A stretch of DNA of 64,000 nucleotides from Burkholderia sp. OK233 (GTDB lineage Bacteria > Pseudomonadota > Gammaproteobacteria > Burkholderiales > Burkholderiaceae). A program made the position numbers and the translations under genes. Shown piece after piece: positions 19,510-27,891 of this stretch. The stretch is taken from positions 1 to 64,000 of the forward strand of contig NZ_OCSR01000001.1 of NCBI RefSeq assembly GCF_900230185.1, in the 5' to 3' direction. How positions within the stretch are numbered: the stretch's first letter is position 1; the number at the start of each line of letters is the position of its first letter. The notes under the pieces were generated by a model, which saw only the letters and a list, made by a program, of their open reading frames with translations, searched no databases and was not told the DNA's origin.

Positions 19510-20000
19510 TACGAGTCGGACCGTGCACGACCGCGCTTCCGGAGTGTGCTGCGCGTCCGGCCGGATCGGCGGGGGCACGGAATGGTGGAGGCTGCACAGA
19601 ACGCTCCATTCCTTTTGCGAGCTTTATGTCACGGCGGGCGGTAAACCTCCCTTCCGTCCCGGCCATTCGCACAGCGCCATGGTCGCCCTGAATGTCAGCA
19701 CGCCCCGCTTCGCTATGCGTAGTTGGATGCACGGACACGGCACTCGCGCTTGAGCGCGACCAGCCGTTCAGATCAGGTAAAACGGCGCGCGCGAGGCGAA
19801 CTATGGCCCGCAGGCGGACCGAGTTTCATTCGCGCAATACCACAAGCCAACAAAAACCCGCGCAATTCAGACAATGCTGAATCTGTCCTCCAGCTCCGCT
19901 GGGTGGCGACGCATTGTGGCAAAGCCAATGGCCGTGTGTGCGGAACGGCCATTGGATATTCATGATTCTCGCAAGATATATCACGATTACGGATTTAAGC
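19510..20000. other. Gap between phasin and phaB
   Basis: About 490 bp with no convincing gene. Short frames carry no family motif. The last 60 bp before phaB are AT-rich and may contain its promoter, but I cannot place clear -35/-10 boxes. The ribosome site in front of ATG 20001 is weak. Confidence 0.45.
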
Positions 20001-20744
20001 ATGACTAAACGAATCGCTGTAGTGACGGGCGGCATGGGCGGCCTCGGAGAAGCGATCAGCACGAAACTGCATGACGCGGGTTATGCGGTGGTAGTTACTC
20101 ACTCACCAAATAACCCCGGCGTGGCCGACTGGCTTGCCAGCATGGAGGCCCAGGGCCGCAGCTTCCGTGCGTACCCGGTCGACGTGGCCGACTACGACTC
20201 ATGCCAGCACTGCGTGGCGAGGATTCAGGCTGACGTCGGCCCCGTCGACATTCTGGTGAACAACGCCGGTATTACGCAGGACATGACGCTCAGGAAGATG
20301 AACAAAGTCAACTGGGACTCGGTCATGCGCACCAACCTCGATTCGGTCTTCAACATGACCAAACCGCTGTGCGAAGACATGGTCGCGCGCGGGTGGGGCC
20401 GCATCATCAACATTTCGTCCGTCAACGGTTCGAAAGGCTCCGTCGGCCAGACCAACTATGCGGCGGCGAAAGCCGGCATGCACGGCTTCACCAAATCGCT
20501 GGCGCTGGAAGTGGCGCGCAAAGGTGTCACCGTCAACACGGTTTCGCCCGGCTATCTCGCCACCAAGATGGTCACGGCGATCCCGCAGGAGATCTTGGAC
20601 ACGAAGATCCTGCCGCAGATTCCGGCCGGTCGTCTCGGCAAACCGGAGGAAGTCGCCGCGTTGATTCTCTACCTGTGCTCGGACGATGCCGGTTTCGTGA
20701 CCGGATCGAACATTGCCATCAACGGTGGCCAGCATATGCATTGA
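20001..20744 (+). CDS. phaB: Acetoacetyl-CoA reductase (NADPH-dependent)
   Basis: A 247-residue short-chain dehydrogenase that reduces acetoacetyl-CoA to (R)-3-hydroxybutyryl-CoA for PHB synthesis in the cytoplasm. The cofactor motif is TGGMGGLGEA. Others are NNAGIT, the catalytic Ser in NISSVNG and the Tyr-Lys pair in NYAAAKAG, and it ends in NGGQHMH. Strong matches to PhaB of Cupriavidus necator run the whole length. ATG 20001 fits the family start. It is downstream of a phasin gene, but no PHB synthase or thiolase is in the window. Confidence 0.93.
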   Translation: MTKRIAVVTGGMGGLGEAISTKLHDAGYAVVVTHSPNNPGVADWLASMEAQGRSFRAYPVDVADYDSCQHCVARIQADVGPVDILVNNAGITQDMTLRKMNKVNWDSVMRTNLDSVFNMTKPLCEDMVARGWGRIINISSVNGSKGSVGQTNYAAAKAGMHGFTKSLALEVARKGVTVNTVSPGYLATKMVTAIPQEILDTKILPQIPAGRLGKPEEVAALILYLCSDDAGFVTGSNIAINGGQHMH

Positions 20745-20770
20745 GACGGCTGGCCGTCAGATCGCGGCGT

Positions 20771-20803
20771 CATCGCCACAAACGATCTTCGTTTGTGGCG
20801 ATG
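20771..20803 (+). terminator. Perfect 15-bp hairpin after phaB
   Basis: CATCGCCACAAACGA, a TCT loop, and TCGTTTGTGGCGATG, 26 bp past the stop. The stem is very stable but no T-tract follows. It could end transcription or protect the mRNA 3' end from either side. Confidence 0.5.
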
Positions 20804-20960
20804 AGCAGGCGATGCTGCGCTTCCGCATGTTCTGGGGGAATCGTCGTTCCGGTGCGAGACCTGGCGGCGATCCACTCGTATCGCGCCGCATTCCATCGGT
20901 GCTGAAGCGCATCAATACGCAACCTGGAAAAGCGCGAAAAAGAGCTGGCGGAGGCACGCG

Positions 20961-21206
20961 ATGGCGCAGAACCATGAGCAGCAGGAATTCTTTCATATCC
21001 GCAGGATGGTGCTTGAACTTGAGCGGCTGGTCCAGAACCTCGATGACGTTGGCCGGGAAGTCCCGGTCATGCAACCTGAGTACTGGCGAATCCGGATCAA
21101 TGCGTTGCTGGCTAGACCGGCAATTTCCGGATCCACCGTTGCTCAGGCATCAGTGTTGTTGACGAAACTGGACGGCATTGCCGATGCACTGAGGAATGCG
21201 AGATGA
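20961..21206 (+). CDS. Small hypothetical protein (81 residues)
   Basis: GGCGGAGG lies just before ATG 20961. The chain is mostly helical and charged (IRRMVLELERLVQNLDDV), without signal peptide or membrane helix. I do not recognise a family. It opens a run of small genes downstream of phaB. Confidence 0.5.
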   Translation: MAQNHEQQEFFHIRRMVLELERLVQNLDDVGREVPVMQPEYWRIRINALLARPAISGSTVAQASVLLTKLDGIADALRNAR

Positions 21207-21280
21207 TGTATTGCGATTGCCGGTTGTCGCCGCCTACCCTGAACTTTTAATGGACAGTCGCAGGCAGAAAGGAGTTCGCC

Positions 21281-21439
21281 ATGATCGAATCCTGGATGGG
21301 CGTGGTTGTCGGTTCGTTTGCGCTCGCAATCGCAGCGATGCTGGTCATGGACCACTATCGCCGCGAACATCTGCGGGAGCGACTGCTCAGGCGGATGGTT
21401 CATCGTCACTGCTGGGACGTGATGCGGCGTCGGCGTTGA
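21281..21439 (+). CDS. 52-residue single-span membrane protein
   Basis: AAAGGAG sits 7 bp before ATG 21281. One hydrophobic helix (about residues 5-24) is followed by a strongly basic tail with many Arg and His residues, so the tail is probably cytoplasmic. No family recognised. Confidence 0.5.
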   Translation: MIESWMGVVVGSFALAIAAMLVMDHYRREHLRERLLRRMVHRHCWDVMRRRR

Positions 21440-21605
21440 CAGCGCCGCCCGTCTGCGGGCGCGCGTTCGTGTTTGCCAGAAACGAGGATCCGGGCCGATG
21501 TCGCCCGGCAGCGAACGTGACAAGCGATCCACACATTGCCGGCGCGATGCGCGGGCGACCACGGCAACAAGGCAACGGGCAACCGTCGACCTGGGGATCA
21601 CTGAA

Positions 21606-21923
21606 ATGACATATCCAGACAAGCATCCGCCTGATGCCACCCCGTCGAGCATCACGGTGCGGGCTGCCGCAGGTCAACTGAGGATCGTTCCGGTCTGGCA
21701 GGCTTTGGGACAACACGCCGCGCAGGCGAAACGGACCCGGCTTCGCCACAACGAAAAGCACAACTTTGACGAAATGACGGTCACGTTCGAGTCGGTGTCA
21801 CCCGAGGATCTGGCCGCAATCGCCAGTCGATTGAGTACCCTTTCGTCGGTTATGGTCGCTTCGCTCCACCCTGCGCAGGCATCGCTTCCCAACGTCTGCG
21901 GTGAGGCTGATCCCGGGGCGTGA
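21606..21923 (+). CDS. Hypothetical protein (105 residues)
   Basis: Starting at ATG 21606 the chain has a disordered N-terminus, then TVRAAAGQLRIVPVWQALG and a beta-alpha-beta stretch around DEMTVTFESVSPEDLAAIASRLSTL. This could be a small ACT-like or ferredoxin-like fold. The frame is open further upstream without a good start. Function unknown. Confidence 0.45.
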   Translation: MTYPDKHPPDATPSSITVRAAAGQLRIVPVWQALGQHAAQAKRTRLRHNEKHNFDEMTVTFESVSPEDLAAIASRLSTLSSVMVASLHPAQASLPNVCGEADPGA

Positions 21924-22096
21924 GCGATCGCCTCAACCGCCGCCCGGGACCGACGTGATCCGCGTGATGAACTTCACGCGGTGCAGCCGATCCACACCCG
22001 AACAGTCAGTTGGGGATATCGCTCGCGGCATCGACAGGACTGGTGCACGTCGGCGATCTCGTGCGCGTGGAACCATCAACACTTTATCAGGACACC

Positions 22097-22219
22097 ATGA
22101 GACTTACCGACGAACTCCGCGTGCTTCTGAAAGCACATACCACGCAACCAGGACTGATTAATTTCGCGGGAGCCGCGAGCCGACCTGCTGCGGTGACTTT
22201 GGGCGGGCCGATGGCTTAA
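22097..22219 (+). CDS. Possible 40-residue peptide
   Basis: A short frame, MRLTDELRVLLKAHTT and onward, ending 17 bp before the mgtC remnant. The ribosome site is weak. It may be a real short gene upstream of the transport remnant, or chance. Confidence 0.25.
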   Translation: MRLTDELRVLLKAHTTQPGLINFAGAASRPAAVTLGGPMA

Positions 22220-22236
22220 AGGAAAGGGAAGCAACG

Positions 22237-22885
22237 ATGATCAGCGACATCGCGCTATTGTCGCGACCGGTCCGCACTGCAGCGCCTGGCAGCGTCATCG
22301 GTTTCGAAAGGACGCGGCTGAACTGCGCTGCCGGCCCGCGCACTCACATGCTGGTGTGGGTCGGTGCTTCGTTGACGATGCTGGTCTCAGCAGGCAAGCG
22401 TCATCCTTGACCCCATCCCGGGTGGCTGCGCAAGTGGTATCGGTAATTGGCTTTCGTGGTGCCCGGTCGATCCTCCTCAGGGGTGGGGTTGTGCGCGGTT
22501 TGACGACGGCTGCCAGCTTGTAGTCGGTGGCGGAGATCGGTCTGGCCGTCGGCGGGGACATGTATGCGGCGGCGTTCGGTGCAACGATCATCATTCTCGA
22601 TATTCTCGCCGGTGTTAAGCCGCTTGAACGCCGGTTTCTCGCAGTGCAGCAGCAACGCAGTATTCACGTGTTGGTGGATCCCGGCAGTATGTCGCTCGAC
22701 GGCTGCACCGAGTTTTGGGCAACGGAAGTGTGCGCGTGAAGCAGTCTATCGCGCGACAATCTCAGGATGATGCGGATCTCGACGAGGTATCCATCGCGCT
22801 GCCGCGGGTGACAGCCAGCGAGTACGAGGCAATATGCGCATGGCTGGAGGGCATGCCTCGAGTGCGTGAGTGCCGGCGCGGCTAA
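22237..22885 (+). pseudogene. MgtC/SapB-family membrane protein, decayed
   Basis: ATG 22237 (after GGAAAGGGAA) opens an MgtC-like N-terminus with GFERTRLNCAAGPRTHMLVWVGASLTMLVS. The frame then stops at about 22410. The next segment, RVAAQVVSVIGFRGARSILLRGG and LTTAASL, is in another frame. It meets a TAG where the family has Trp (LWSVAEIGLAVGGD), and continues through AFGATIIILDILAGVKPLERRF to a C-terminal regulatory piece ending RVRECRRG. At least one frameshift and one nonsense change are needed. Intact relatives are linked to Mg2+ limitation and survival in host cells. Confidence 0.75.
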
Positions 22886-22902
22886 CCATTCTGGAGGGTC
22901 GA

Positions 22903-23175
22903 ATGCTACGGACCTATCTGTACAAGGATTTCACGATCGAGGTCACCGTGCAATCCGATTTCAGTGGGGCTCTGAAGGATGAGCGAGCGTTAGCCACCTA
23001 CGTGGTGGTCGTCACAATCGCCCGAACGGGAGCACAGGTTGCTATATTTTCGCCGCTGCGTCTCGGGGATTCCAGCGGCCGGTCCTTTTCGACTGAAGGG
23101 GAGGCTTTGATGACTGGCTACAGCGCCGCGGGACGCATCGTTGACGATCTTTTAGGCGCGGAAGCTCCCAGGTGA
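22903..23175 (+). CDS. Small conserved hypothetical protein (90 residues)
   Basis: CTGGAGGG lies before ATG 22903. The chain has YLYKDFTIEVTVQSDF and FSPLRLGDSSGRSFSTEGEALMTGYSAARRIVDDLL-like features, a compact alpha/beta pattern I know from uncharacterised Burkholderia proteins. There is no signal peptide. Function unknown. Confidence 0.6.
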   Translation: MLRTYLYKDFTIEVTVQSDFSGALKDERALATYVVVVTIARTGAQVAIFSPLRLGDSSGRSFSTEGEALMTGYSAAGRIVDDLLGAEAPR

Positions 23176-23568
23176 TTTCACCGGTTTGCGTTTGAATGAC
23201 GAGCGCCGCCGAAGTCGATGATCATCTTTTCTTCGAGCGCCCAATTCGCCCGCAAGTAATCGTCAGGTTACCGCAGGCTCGCCGTGGGTCCGATGATCGA
23301 GATAGATGTGCCTCGCCGAGGTGGCAGTTCAGCCAGGATGGCGCAACTGATTGCGAGCGAAGAGGGGTAGTCGACACAACGCCTGACCGAATCGGGTCGA
23401 CCTGAGACGGCCGTCATCCGTCTCAGTGCAACCAATTTCGGAACGTTCGACATCGACCTCCAGATAAGCAACAATCGCGGAATTCCCTCCTGAGGAATTT
23501 TGGGTTTTGACAGCCCGTTCGACGCGACGTAACCGTTCGAGTTTGAGTTATGCGGGAGAATTCACCAT
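23176..23568. other. Gap with a possible broken small ORF
   Basis: One frame (23293-23493, 66 residues) reads plausibly, MIEIDVPRRGGSS and onward to FGTFDIDLQISNNRG, but has an in-frame TAG at 23368 and no ribosome site. Otherwise nothing is supported. Confidence 0.3.
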
Positions 23569-24099
23569 ATGTCAGCATCGGCGTTTGTCGCTAAGGTCCC
23601 CGCGGTTGAGTCAGTGGTTGGAGATTTGCGTGACCAATTCGACTCGGCCGCCAAGCTGGGTGTCCCTGCACACATCACGATACTTTTTCCCTTCATGCCG
23701 CCCGAGGAAATAACGCCAGGCGTGCTTCAACAGGCCCAGGAAGCGTTAAGTGTGGTGCCATCCTTCGTCTTTTCGTTGGGTGAGATTGGACGGTTTCCCA
23801 CCACGACCTACCTTTTACCCGCCCCAGCAAGTCCCTTCGTCGCATTGACTACAGCGCTTGTCAGGCGCTTCCCCGCATTTCGTCCCTACGGTGGCGAACA
23901 CCGAGAAATCGTTCCGCACCTCACCGTGGCTCACGGCGATCCGTCACACGCGAAAGTTGCAGCCGCGGAACTGGAGTGGCGGCTCGGTGCTTCGCCGCTG
24001 GTTCAAACGGAATGCACTTCTGTGGCCCTGCTCGAAAATTCGTCTGGTCGTTGGGATGAAATGCATGTCTTCCCCTTCCCAAGTGCCGGTGTCCTTTGA
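23569..24099 (+). CDS. 2H phosphoesterase (2'-5' RNA ligase superfamily)
   Basis: A 176-residue protein with the two His-x-Thr motifs that define the fold: HITILFPF near residue 38 and HLTVAHG near residue 115. Members act on cyclic phosphates or 2'-5' linked RNA ends; the substrate of this one is not known. ATG 23569 has GGGAG about 10 bp upstream. It is complete and stands alone. Confidence 0.85.
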   Translation: MSASAFVAKVPAVESVVGDLRDQFDSAAKLGVPAHITILFPFMPPEEITPGVLQQAQEALSVVPSFVFSLGEIGRFPTTTYLLPAPASPFVALTTALVRRFPAFRPYGGEHREIVPHLTVAHGDPSHAKVAAAELEWRLGASPLVQTECTSVALLENSSGRWDEMHVFPFPSAGVL

Positions 24100-24376
24100 A
24101 GTTTCAATCAGTGCTCGATCCGAGGTCCGCACCGACTATGCGTGAGATGAAAGAAGTTGCAGGGGGCAGCCTGCGTTCGGCCATCAAGCGACAGCCACCC
24201 CCGATGCTCGGACGACCGCTTTTCGGTTGAACCCGGCGGTTGGTGTTGACCTTACATGGTCGACAAGCTGAGTCTGGTCCTCAGACGCAGCCGCTCGAAC
24301 GCGATCGGTAAAATGACGTCGACGCGACCGCGCTACGGATATATCGTAAGAGGACGAGCGTTCTCGTACGGTCTGT

Positions 24377-24563
24377 TCAAATACCTCGAAGCGGAATTGC
24401 TAGCGGCCTCACCTTGAAAAAAGAAATCCGTTGTTTCAACTCGACCGTCTGCCGAACCAGCGAGGCCGCGGCGGCCGACGCCTGCTCGACTAGGGCCGCA
24501 TTTTGCTGCGTAACCTCATCCATCAGTGAGACTGCCTGATTGACCTGCTCGATGCCGGAGCTT
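24377..24563 (-). pseudogene. Methyl-accepting chemotaxis protein, C-terminal fragment
   Basis: The last 62 or so residues of a chemoreceptor: [21 protein letters not shown], an alanine-rich helix, then a short tail. They are fused to the right-hand sequence by the IS3 element that begins at 24564. The rest of the receptor is not on the other side of the IS, so this is a rearrangement remnant. Confidence 0.8.
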
Positions 24564-24596
24564 TGAGGTCGGTCGGAATCCGTGGACGCCAACGGG

Positions 24597-25472
24597 TTAA
24601 GCAGCGATTTTGTTCAAATGGAATCGCTGCGTGAAAGCAGCAGGCGACAGATAGTTGAGCCGCTCCTGCGTTCGTTGCCGGTTGTAAAAGATTTCGATGT
24701 ATTCCGTGATTTCTTTCTGGGCTTGTGCGCGGGTTGCGAACTTTCGATGATAGACAAGCTCATTCTTCAGTGAGCCCCAAAACGATTCGATCGGTGCATT
24801 ATCGAAGCAATTTCCCCGTCTGCTCATTGATGCCTCCATGCCGAACTGTTTGACGAGCTTTTGGTATGCGTGAGCGCAGTACTGGCTGCCGCGGTCCGTG
24901 TGGTGAATAAGGCCGGCCGGTGGTCGGTGTGCCGCGACAGCACGGAATAGAGCCTGCATTACAAGCTGTTTTGTCATACGCTCGCTCATCGCGTAGCCGA
25001 CTAGCTCCCCGCTAAACAGATCCTTGAGGCCAGCCAGATAAAGCCATCCCTCATCGGTCGCAATATAGGTGATGTCGCCGCACCACGCCTGGTTCGGTTC
25101 ACTCGCACTAAAATCTTGGTCCAGTATATTCGGTGCGACTGGCAGGTTGTGCGTCGAATTTGTTGTCGCCTTGAACTTGCGTTTTTGCTTGCAGCGAAGG
25201 CCGAGCTTCGTGCGCAAACGCTTGATGCGGTGAACACCGATCTGGACGCCGCGACCAGCCAACTCTTTCTGTAGCCGTTCCGGACCAAAGGTCTCTCGGG
25301 TACGCTCGTGAGCGGCACGAACTTGCGCTTCGTATCGGGGCTCTTGCTGAGCGCGCATCGAGGGAGGCCGTTTGCGCCATGCATAGTAGCCGCTTGTGGA
25401 CACACCCAGGAACCGGCACATTGGAGGCACTGGATATTGCTGTCGCATCTGTTCAATTATGCCGTACCTCAC
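24597..25472 (-). CDS. IS3-family transposase OrfB (DDE integrase domain)
   Basis: A 291-residue protein starting at GTG 25472, overlapping the orfA stop by 4 bp. It has an HTH_21 region (YGIIEQMRQQYPVPPMCRFLGVS) and an rve integrase core with the DDE residues in WCGDITYI, HTDRGSQY and ESFWGSLKNE. It probably acts together with or as a frameshift fusion to OrfA. Full length. Confidence 0.92.
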   Translation of the reverse strand: MRYGIIEQMRQQYPVPPMCRFLGVSTSGYYAWRKRPPSMRAQQEPRYEAQVRAAHERTRETFGPERLQKELAGRGVQIGVHRIKRLRTKLGLRCKQKRKFKATTNSTHNLPVAPNILDQDFSASEPNQAWCGDITYIATDEGWLYLAGLKDLFSGELVGYAMSERMTKQLVMQALFRAVAAHRPPAGLIHHTDRGSQYCAHAYQKLVKQFGMEASMSRRGNCFDNAPIESFWGSLKNELVYHRKFATRAQAQKEITEYIEIFYNRQRTQERLNYLSPAAFTQRFHLNKIAA

Positions 25473-25771
25473 CGCGACTCCCTCGCAAAGTACGTCGCGA
25501 ACTTTTTTAACAGATCGCGCTCCATCTTTACTTCGGCCAATTCCCGCTTGACCCGCCCCAGCTCGGCCTCGACCTCTGTCAGAGGCCTCTGATACTGTCC
25601 AACGTTCTCCAGCTTGCCGGCCTTTGCGGCACGAACCCAGTTTGCCAACGTCTTCATCGAAATCGACAATCGACGCGCGGCTTCGGACACGCCGACGCCA
25701 TCGATCATTGCCAGCTTTACCGCCTCTTCACGAAATTCCTTCGTGTACACAGCCTTGGGGATTCGGTTCAT
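25469..25771 (-). CDS. IS3-family transposase OrfA
   Basis: A 100-residue protein with a helix-turn-helix (GVSEAARRLSISMKTLANWV) that binds the IS ends, and a leucine-zipper-like C-terminus (VEAELGRVKRELAEVKMERDLLKK, quoted in part). ATG 25771 has GGAGG 5 bp upstream and is preferred over the start at 25783. Confidence 0.9.
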   Translation of the reverse strand: MNRIPKAVYTKEFREEAVKLAMIDGVGVSEAARRLSISMKTLANWVRAAKAGKLENVGQYQRPLTEVEAELGRVKRELAEVKMERDLLKKFATYFARESR

Positions 25772-25831
25772 CAATGCCTCCATTCCTCAATTTTACGGAA
25801 TGTTGGCGTCCACTTTTTTCAACCGACCTCA

Positions 25832-26088
25832 CTCCACGGGATGGCATGCAGGTTAGAACCCATTCCGAGGAAACCTCCCTCAGAAAGTACTGCATAGGCG
25901 ATGCGTCCGTTCCTGACGTCGAGCATGATGTCTGAGATTTTCCCGACGTGTTCGCCATCAGAGGACATGACCTTGTCCCCATCGAGCGTTGCTGCGGCCA
26001 TGATGTCCGGCCCCGGTCCTTCACCCATGCCACCGCCAACGATGTCAGCTCCGCGTCGGGTGCCACCTTGCGGATTGATTGAGCCCAT
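25832..26088 (-). pseudogene. PRC-barrel domain protein, 3' end cut off by the IS3 element
   Basis: ATG 26088 follows a perfect AAGGAGG. The chain has a Gly-rich start, then the PRC-barrel strands VGKISDIMLDVRNGRIAYAVLSEGGFLGMGSNLHAIPW. It runs into the IS and stops at 25819 (SEVG). The intact relative at 63714 continues for about 60 more residues (LTLDTNEKCFVVDITAQRLK), so the second half of the domain is lost here. Confidence 0.85.
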
Positions 26089-26233
26089 GATTCACCTCCT
26101 TCGAAAAAAGGTATCTGGTGACGCGCAAGGGACATTCCCGAGCTGTCGGCCGCAAGCGTGCGTCTCCTGCTTTCAAGGCAATGAAGTTCATTTGCCGAAC
26201 TCCATCGTCAGTGACAGCTGCGAGCACTGGCAA

Positions 26234-26671
26234 CTACATCCAAAGTTTTGAAGAAATTGGTTGCCACCGGGAAGGGGCCGGAGCGGGCACATTCATTCGG
26301 GTTCGGGGGCGACACAAGCGCTTCGCCAAAAGCGAATCAATGGCGGATTCCAAGGCATCCATGTCGACGGGCTTGGAAAGAAAGACATTCCACAGCGTGG
26401 ATTTCTCGTTTGGCGGGACCCGACCGGACGTCATGACCACGGGAATCAGGGCAAGTGCGGGGTAAAACTTCAACCGTTCGCACAAGGCAATTCCGTCCAT
26501 ACCTGGCATGTTCCAGTCAGTGACAATCAAATCGGGAAGGTACCGCGCTGCCCTGTCAAGGGCTGCCTCCCCGCCTTCCGCGAGGAGTACGCGGTAACCG
26601 CTCCCCTCCAGGATAATCTGGAGCAGCCAAAGCGAATCCACTTCATTATCGACGAGCAGGATAGTAGACAT
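26234..26671 (-). CDS. Single-domain response regulator
   Basis: A CheY-like receiver of 145 residues with LLVDNEVD at the start, phospho-acceptor Asp52 in VTDWNMPGMDG, Thr81/Ser82 in VVMTSG and Lys100 in LSKPVD. There is no output domain; the C-terminal 40 residues are low-complexity. ATG 26671 is chosen because it sits right before the first strand. No kinase is adjacent; the RsbRD-type kinase at 30708 is a possible partner. Confidence 0.85.
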   Translation of the reverse strand: MSTILLVDNEVDSLWLLQIILEGSGYRVLLAEGGEAALDRAARYLPDLIVTDWNMPGMDGIALCERLKFYPALALIPVVMTSGRVPPNEKSTLWNVFLSKPVDMDALESAIDSLLAKRLCRPRTRMNVPAPAPSRWQPISSKLWM

Positions 26672-27295
26672 GTAACCAGTCCGGAGACAACCTGTTTTCC
26701 GCAACGAACATGCCTGTCAACCTGTCCAGGGTTGTATCGCTTCGTCGCGCGTTGCCCTGCGTCAGCCTGCGCAAGGCTAGAGCCTGATAAGAGCGCTCGG
26801 CGCTTTTCCGTCTCAATCTGCCTGCTGGCGATGTGAACTTCACCGCACTGCTTTCGTTTTGTCCGATACAGTGCGTCGCTAGAATCTGTGTGTTTGCACA
26901 CGGAATCATCTGACAACGGTTGATGCGGTCGGCATGCAAGCAGGCTTCGAAAAGTTCCTCCATGAATTCAAAGGGCTGACCTTTCCGGTCGATACCGCCA
27001 CGTCCGCGGCTGAGCAGCTACGCGGGCGTGGGCTTGAGCTTGAGCCGGTATGCTGACAGCGAAGCCGGTCTACCCGTTGGACACCTTCGGACGGGTTATG
27101 CACAGATTTGTGAACAGATTTTGTGGATAACTCATCCTGTCCGCAACGCAAGTGGATAAGTCTTGACTCACATGCATGCGAACCGCTGGCCGTCGAAGCA
27201 TCGAGCATTCTGGCTGGATTCTCGAACTACATGCACTCTTGAACGCAGCTTTGCCGCGACCTATCTTTAAGATGATTCTGATGGAGGAGGCGACC
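26672..27295. other. Gap holding a DnaA-box cluster
   Basis: About 620 bp with no supported gene. Frames on both strands (for example minus 26963-26646) overlap the regulator and lack family motifs. The DnaA-box cluster at 27096-27159 is described separately. Confidence 0.4.
27096..27159. promoter_or_regulatory. Cluster of DnaA-box-like 9-mers
   Basis: TTATGCACA (27096-27104) and TGTGGATAA (27122-27130, inverse of TTATCCACA) both match the TTATNCACA consensus exactly. AGTGGATAA (27151-27159) misses by one base. Three boxes in 64 bp, with a further TTTGTGAACA between, is far denser than chance. Confidence 0.5.
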
Positions 27296-27535
27296 ATGGA
27301 GCGCACTGCGGTGGACGTGCATTTTGACAGCGTGCACCTGTTTCTCGACATGTCCGAGGGTCCCGCTGTTCAATTTCCGCTGGACTGGTTTCCCGTGCTG
27401 CAGGCAGCCACAGCAGCCGAGCGCGAACACTTTGCCATCTCTCTTGACCATGAGCAGATATTCTGGCCCGAAATAGATGAGGACGTGAACGTTCCAGCGT
27501 TGCTTGCATATCGGCCCAGGAACGCGGGGCGCTAG
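27296..27535 (+). CDS. DUF2442 domain protein
   Basis: A 79-residue protein with the DUF2442 pattern: a strand pair around VHFDSVHLFLDMSEG, then PLDWFPVLQAATAAEREHF and a final WPEIDEDVNVPALL. ATG 27296 lies 5 bp after GGAGGAGG. DUF2442 proteins are often paired with DUF4160 proteins in toxin-antitoxin-like loci, but no partner is present here. Confidence 0.85.
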   Translation: MERTAVDVHFDSVHLFLDMSEGPAVQFPLDWFPVLQAATAAEREHFAISLDHEQIFWPEIDEDVNVPALLAYRPRNAGR

Positions 27536-27891
27536 TCTTTGACGCCTGCGTGAGCAGTTCCGATGTCAAGACTTTGAGGCAATTCGTCAGCTCCCGCATA
27601 CATACACTGCTCGGGCGTCAATGCCGCAAAAGCGGTTGTCTCACAGGTCCAGACAAAATATCTGTGTCCCTTCGATGGTATCAAGCTGACGCGTGCTCGT
27701 CATATGCCTGTGCGCTGCAAAGTAATGGTTTGGCCGCGTCACATATTCCGTGCGGCGGCGACGACCGACAGCGGACAGTTTCGGTGTCGATAGGGGACAC
27801 TTTAGTCATAAGGACACTTCTAGATTCTAGATGCGGCGTCGGTTACTGGATCGCCTACACGGAGCATGCAAGCGGAGGCCTTTCTCGACAC
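27536..27891. other. Gap without a supported gene
   Basis: About 350 bp. A stretch near 27788-27812 (GGGGACACTTTAGTC) resembles an IS end but no transposase remnant adjoins it. Nothing else seen. Confidence 0.35.

Larger units (their letters stand above)
24564..25831 (-). mobile_element. IS3-family insertion sequence (1268 bp)
   Basis: Terminal inverted repeats of about 30 bp start TGAGGTCGGT at both ends and share GTGGACGCCAAC internally. Two genes, orfA and orfB, read leftward and appear intact. The 3 bp outside the ends differ (CTT and CTC), so there is no target duplication. The flanks belong to two different broken genes. Confidence 0.85.

Noticed and set aside
26646..26963. 105-codon minus-strand frame upstream of the CheY-like regulator
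   Set aside because: Overlaps the regulator's start, no family motif, weak start context.
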